From JAHJQQ01 sp041739295 (lineage in GTDB: Bacteria > Pseudomonadota > Gammaproteobacteria > Thiohalobacterales > Thiohalobacteraceae), in contig JBGSOE010000214.1 of NCBI GenBank assembly GCA_041739295.1, forward strand, positions 1 to 8,774: DNA of 8,774 bases, read 5' to 3'. Shown piece by piece: positions 6,466 through 8,774 of the stretch. The notes under the pieces were generated by a model. That model was given only the letters and a program-made list of their open reading frames with translations, made no database searches and was not told where the DNA came from. Within the stretch, counting starts at the first letter, position 1. Every line of letters begins with the position of its first letter. Position numbers and translations under genes: made by a program.

Positions 6466-7092
6466 ATGAGTGACGCCCTTAATTATTTGCTTGCCGCCCG
6501 CCCTGACGCCATCGGGCCATACTTCAAATTCCTGAAAGAGGCCGGCAAGCACCTTGATACTCGCACCCGCGATCTGATCTCGGTGATCACCAAGGTCGAC
6601 GCGCAAACCGAGGGCGGGTTTCGCCAGTACCTGACACGCGCGCTGCGCAATGGTGCCAGCGCCAATGAGGTTATCGATGCCTTGCTGATGGCCTTCCCGA
6701 CCTTAGGCTTGGCCAAAATTGTCTGGGCCACGGATATCCTGCTGGACATGGATATCCCGGAATTTCGCCCCGAGAACCTGTTTACTGAAGCAACTTGGCA
6801 TTCAGTTGCGTCGCTCGACAGCCTGCCCTCGGGCGAGATCAGCTATCGTGACTGCGATGGACGTAATCTATATATCTACCGCGATGGCGATGCGTTGCGC
6901 GTGTACGACAGCCGTTGCCCGCATCAGGTCACCAATATCCCGCATCTGGCATTGGAAGGCACACAACTCACCTGCCCGAAACACCATTGGAAGTTCGACG
7001 TCACCACCGGTGCCTGTACCGCCGTCGGCAATCGCCCGCTCAAGCATTTTGAGCACAAGGTGGAAAACGGCATGCTGCACGTCTACTGGTAA
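6466..7092 (+). CDS. CMD/AhpD-like domain fused to a Rieske [2Fe-2S] ferredoxin domain
   Basis: This 208-residue cytoplasmic protein has no signal or membrane helix. Residues about 1-98 are helical and resemble the carboxymuconolactone decarboxylase/AhpD-like fold (RTRDLISVITKVDAQTEGGF, then RALRNGASANEVIDALLMAFPTLG). There is no CxxC peroxidase motif. Residues about 108-208 are a Rieske domain with Cys151-Pro-His153 and Cys170-Pro-Lys-His173, 16 residues apart, the correct ligand set for a [2Fe-2S] cluster, followed by WKFD and a final strand HVYW as in NirD/BphF-type ferredoxins. A short single-domain Rieske protein normally feeds electrons to an oxygenase or reductase, so the CMD part may be a partner-binding or non-redox module. 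GGAGA six bases before ATG 6466 supports the start. No partner enzyme lies next to it. Confidence 0.88.
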   Translation: MSDALNYLLAARPDAIGPYFKFLKEAGKHLDTRTRDLISVITKVDAQTEGGFRQYLTRALRNGASANEVIDALLMAFPTLGLAKIVWATDILLDMDIPEFRPENLFTEATWHSVASLDSLPSGEISYRDCDGRNLYIYRDGDALRVYDSRCPHQVTNIPHLALEGTQLTCPKHHWKFDVTTGACTAVGNRPLKHFEHKVENGMLHVYW

Positions 7093-7104
7093 GCCCATTA
7101 ACTG

Positions 7105-7134
7105 CGCCGTACTTGACCGTCGTCAAGTACGGCG
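7105..7134 (+). terminator. 13-bp stem hairpin after the Rieske fusion gene
   Basis: CGCCGTACTTGAC (7105-7117) and GTCAAGTACGGCG (7122-7134) are perfectly complementary around the loop CGTC, starting 12 bases past the stop codon. It is the strongest hairpin in the window. The following bases (GTATCTGGGC) are not a T-run, so it may act as a weak terminator or as an mRNA-stabilising end ahead of the hydrolase gene. Confidence 0.6.
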
Positions 7135-7208
7135 GTATCTGGGCTTGCTGCCCGGGCGCATGCAGGCTGACACTGAGAGGGTAATGTACGTGGCCGGAGG
7201 TAGCCCGC

Positions 7209-7652
7209 ATGAAAATTCACCATCTGCTCCGTGCAGGGATGTTGCTCTGTGTATTTGCTTGTTCACCAGCCAAGGCCGATGTGCTGGTACTGGTACACGG
7301 TTGGTCGGCCGATGCTGATACCTGGTTACGCAATGGTGTCATCGCAGCGTTAGCGACACGCGGCTGGTTGGATGCCGGCGTGATCATGGCCGTACCATGG
7401 GGCACCGTTTATCTTCCTGCCTACGGCGATAATGCCGACCGCAAAGTCTATCGTGCACAGCTAACGGCCGAAGCGCCGTTGCAGTTTCAGGCAACGCAGT
7501 TGCAGGCAGAACTGCAGACGATTCGCCAGCAACATCCCAATGAACCTATCACTCTGGCAGGCCATTCCGCCGGCGGCATTGTTGCAAGACTGGCGTTGGT
7601 GCGCCCGCAAACACCAGCAGTGCAGGCACTGATTACATTAGGGAATCTCTGA
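7209..7652 (+). pseudogene. Exported alpha/beta hydrolase, 3' end lost to IS5 insertion
   Basis: The remaining 147 codons encode a signal peptide (about 1-23) and the N-terminal half of an alpha/beta hydrolase (lipase/esterase-like). VLVLVHGWS (25-33) carries the oxyanion HG motif, and AGHSAGG (117-123) is the nucleophile elbow with Ser120. The catalytic Asp and His, which lie later in the fold, are missing. The host frame runs to TTA at 7638-7640; the next codons come from the IS end and stop at 7650-7652, so the native ITLG... strand is cut. GGAGG at 7196-7200 fixes the start. VFAC before SPAK looks slightly like a lipobox, but Phe at the -2 position makes lipidation doubtful. The missing half should lie right of the IS, outside the window. 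The product is probably inactive. Confidence 0.85.
7638..7641. repeat. TTAG, probable IS5 target-site duplication (left copy)
   Basis: IS5 usually inserts at YTAR and duplicates those four bases. TTAG immediately precedes the GGAA start of the element. The second copy would be outside the window, so duplication itself is not shown. Confidence 0.55.
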
Positions 7653-7657
7653 ACAAG
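7642..7657 (+). repeat. Left terminal inverted repeat of the IS5 element
   Basis: GGAATCTCTGAACAAG starts directly after TTAG. It is assigned by similarity to known IS5-group ends and by position at the break in the hydrolase gene. The partner end is not in the window. Confidence 0.65.
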
Positions 7658-7768
7658 TGCTGATTCCAGTCGCATACACTCTGTTCAACGTGATGTTTGC
7701 CCTGAAGCGCCAATGTTTGGCACTAGAGCAGGTGTTTTATGGCATATTTTCAGGCCATTATCCGTTCA

Positions 7769-8734
7769 TCAGGCGCACCTCGCCTGTAACCTCAATAATC
7801 GTCGCCGCGCCATGTAGAGATTCGACAGGGCAAACAGCGAGAACACTTGAGCGGCATTCTTGGCGATACCCCGGTAACGCACCTTCAGATAATGAAACTG
7901 ACGCTTGACCACCCGGAAGGGATGCTCCACCTTGGCGCGGATGGAAGACAGGCGCTTGTTGCGCGCCTCCTGTTGCGCGGTCAACGACCTGCCGCGCGCG
8001 GCCTTGTCCAGCACGCCCCAGCGCACGTCGTTTTCACGCAGCGCCTGCCGGCGTTCCTCGCCCGCATAGCCCTTGTCGCCATAGACCACCTGCTCGTCAC
8101 CGTGCAGCAGCTCGTCCATCACGTTGATGTCCGCTTCGCTGGCCGGCGTCACCACCACCGTGTGTACCAGCCCGCCCTTGGCATCGGCGCCAATGTGCGC
8201 CTTCATGCCAAAGTGCCAGTTGTTGCCCTTCTTGGTCGAGCGCATCTCCGGGTCGCGCTTGCGCTCGGCGTTCTTGGTCGACGGCGGCGCCGCGATGATC
8301 GTGGCGTCCACGATCGTGCCTTGGCGCAGCAGCAGCTTATGTTCCTCCAGGTAGTCCACCACCTCCGCGAAGATCTTCGCGGTCAGTTCGTGGGTCTCCA
8401 GCAGGCGCCGGAAGTTGAGAATGCTGGTCTCGTCCGGCACCGCCTCGTCGATCAACTCAATCCCGGCGAACCGGCGCATCGACTCCATATCGTAGAGCGC
8501 TTCCTCCATGCCCGGATCGGACAGCCCGTACCATTGTTGCAGGCAGTAGATGCGCAGCATCGTCGCCAGCGGCAGCGGCGGCCGGCCATTGCCCGTCTTG
8601 GGATAGCACGGCGCGATCAGTGCCTGCAACCGCGACCAAGGCACTACCTTGTCCATCTCGGCAAGAAACTTCTCGCGCTTGGTCGTCTTCTTCTTGGCAT
8701 CAAACGCCAGACCGGCAAACGTTGCTTGTCTCAT
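7769..8734 (-). CDS. IS5 family (IS5 group) DDE transposase, intact
   Basis: This 321-residue protein opens with TFAGLAFDAKKKTTKREKFL, then WSRLQALIAPCYPKTGNGRPP and the helix-turn-helix-like MLRIYCLQQWYGLSD region (DUF772-type N-terminal domain), followed by the DDE catalytic domain: Asp143 in VDATII, Asp220 in YGDKGY and Glu270 in KVEHPFR, with the conserved KKGNNWHFGMKAHIGAD block between. The layout and length match IS5-group transposases, which cut and join the element ends in the host chromosome. No frameshift is seen and the triad is complete, so it may be active. The start ATG 8734 has AGG about seven bases upstream. TATAAA (8765-8770, minus strand) could be its -10 box, with the -35 outside the window. 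Confidence 0.95.
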   Translation of the reverse strand: MRQATFAGLAFDAKKKTTKREKFLAEMDKVVPWSRLQALIAPCYPKTGNGRPPLPLATMLRIYCLQQWYGLSDPGMEEALYDMESMRRFAGIELIDEAVPDETSILNFRRLLETHELTAKIFAEVVDYLEEHKLLLRQGTIVDATIIAAPPSTKNAERKRDPEMRSTKKGNNWHFGMKAHIGADAKGGLVHTVVVTPASEADINVMDELLHGDEQVVYGDKGYAGEERRQALRENDVRWGVLDKAARGRSLTAQQEARNKRLSSIRAKVEHPFRVVKRQFHYLKVRYRGIAKNAAQVFSLFALSNLYMARRRLLRLQARCA

Positions 8735-8764
8735 CCACTGCCTCGCAACACGATGTCTGTGCGC

Positions 8765-8770
8765 TTTATA
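8765..8770 (-). promoter_or_regulatory. Candidate -10 box of the transposase promoter
   Basis: TATAAA on the minus strand lies 30 bases before the transposase ATG. The -35 region would fall beyond the window, so this is half a promoter at best. Confidence 0.3.
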
Positions 8771-8774
8771 ACTC

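Larger units (their letters stand above)
7642..8774 (-). mobile_element. IS5-group insertion sequence (right end beyond window)
   Basis: The element begins at GGAATCTCTGAACAAG, which resembles the IS5 terminal repeat (GGAAGGTGCGAACAAG), including the shared AACAAGT..CTGAT that follows. It contains one intact transposase gene on the minus strand. The complementary right repeat, which would read CTTGTTCAGAG near its end, is not in the last 40 bases, so the element runs past 8774. It is visibly more GC-rich than the flanking genes. Between the left end and the transposase stop, 7653-7768 is non-coding and has small hairpins (GCCAA-TGT-TTGGC at 7709-7721; ATGGC/GCCAT at 7739-7743 and 7754-7758) that could end the transposase message. 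Confidence 0.9.

Noticed and set aside
7248..7266. Lipobox in the hydrolase signal peptide (VFAC)
   Set aside because: Phe at the -2 position departs from the usual small residues, and an ordinary signal peptidase I cut near AKA is equally good.
6719..7318. 199-codon open frame on the plus strand
   Set aside because: It is an out-of-frame shadow of the Rieske fusion that runs through the hairpin into the hydrolase. It is Ser/Arg-rich with no motif.
1..8774. CRISPR array, tRNA, rRNA, toxin-antitoxin or phage defence module
   Set aside because: No regularly spaced repeats, cloverleaf-like segment, rRNA-like stretch or recognisable defence domain was seen. The accessory content is limited to the IS element.

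Overview
The window reads as ordinary chromosomal DNA of a gammaproteobacterium. SlyX, DUF3617, DUF2189 and DUF3096 family proteins, a TlpA-type thioredoxin and a DsrC-superfamily protein together fit the sulfur-oxidising/Chromatiales-like part of that class. The lineage is inferred from gene content, not from a marker gene. An IS5-type insertion sequence sits at the right edge. No rRNA, tRNA, CRISPR array or phage module is visible.

Layout, left to right. (1) 1-1891, minus: a sensor histidine kinase cut by the window edge, with signal peptide, periplasmic solute-binding-like domain, membrane helix, PAS, HisKA and the start of the ATPase domain. (2) 2020-3188, minus: a two-gene unit joined by an ATGA overlap, made of a secreted protein of unknown function followed by an exported TlpA-like thioredoxin. 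(3) 3262-4544, plus: three small genes. They are an 85-residue unknown, a 57-residue DUF3096 membrane protein, and a 213-residue protein with a beta-rich N-terminal domain fused to a DsrC/TusE domain that has lost both functional cysteines. (4) 4608-6278, minus: a Met-rich periplasmic DUF3617 protein, SlyX just upstream of it, and a DUF2189 multi-spanning membrane protein. (5) 6466-7652, plus: a CMD/AhpD-like domain fused to a Rieske ferredoxin domain, then an exported alpha/beta hydrolase broken by the IS. (6) 7642-end: an IS5-group element with an intact DDE transposase on the minus strand. Its left end is in the window and its right end is not.

How the parts may work together. Several products act in the envelope or in thiol/redox chemistry: the TlpA thioredoxin with a two-cysteine secreted partner, the four-cysteine DUF3617 protein, the Rieske fusion and the DsrC-like protein. 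No complete pathway is encoded here, and a common role is inference. The most unusual gene is the cysteine-less DsrC fusion at 3903-4544. It keeps the DsrC scaffold but cannot carry sulfur through the canonical cysteines, so a regulatory or binding role is more likely than sulfur transfer. The IS5 insertion is the only clear mobile-element event, and its junction with the hydrolase can be read at base level.
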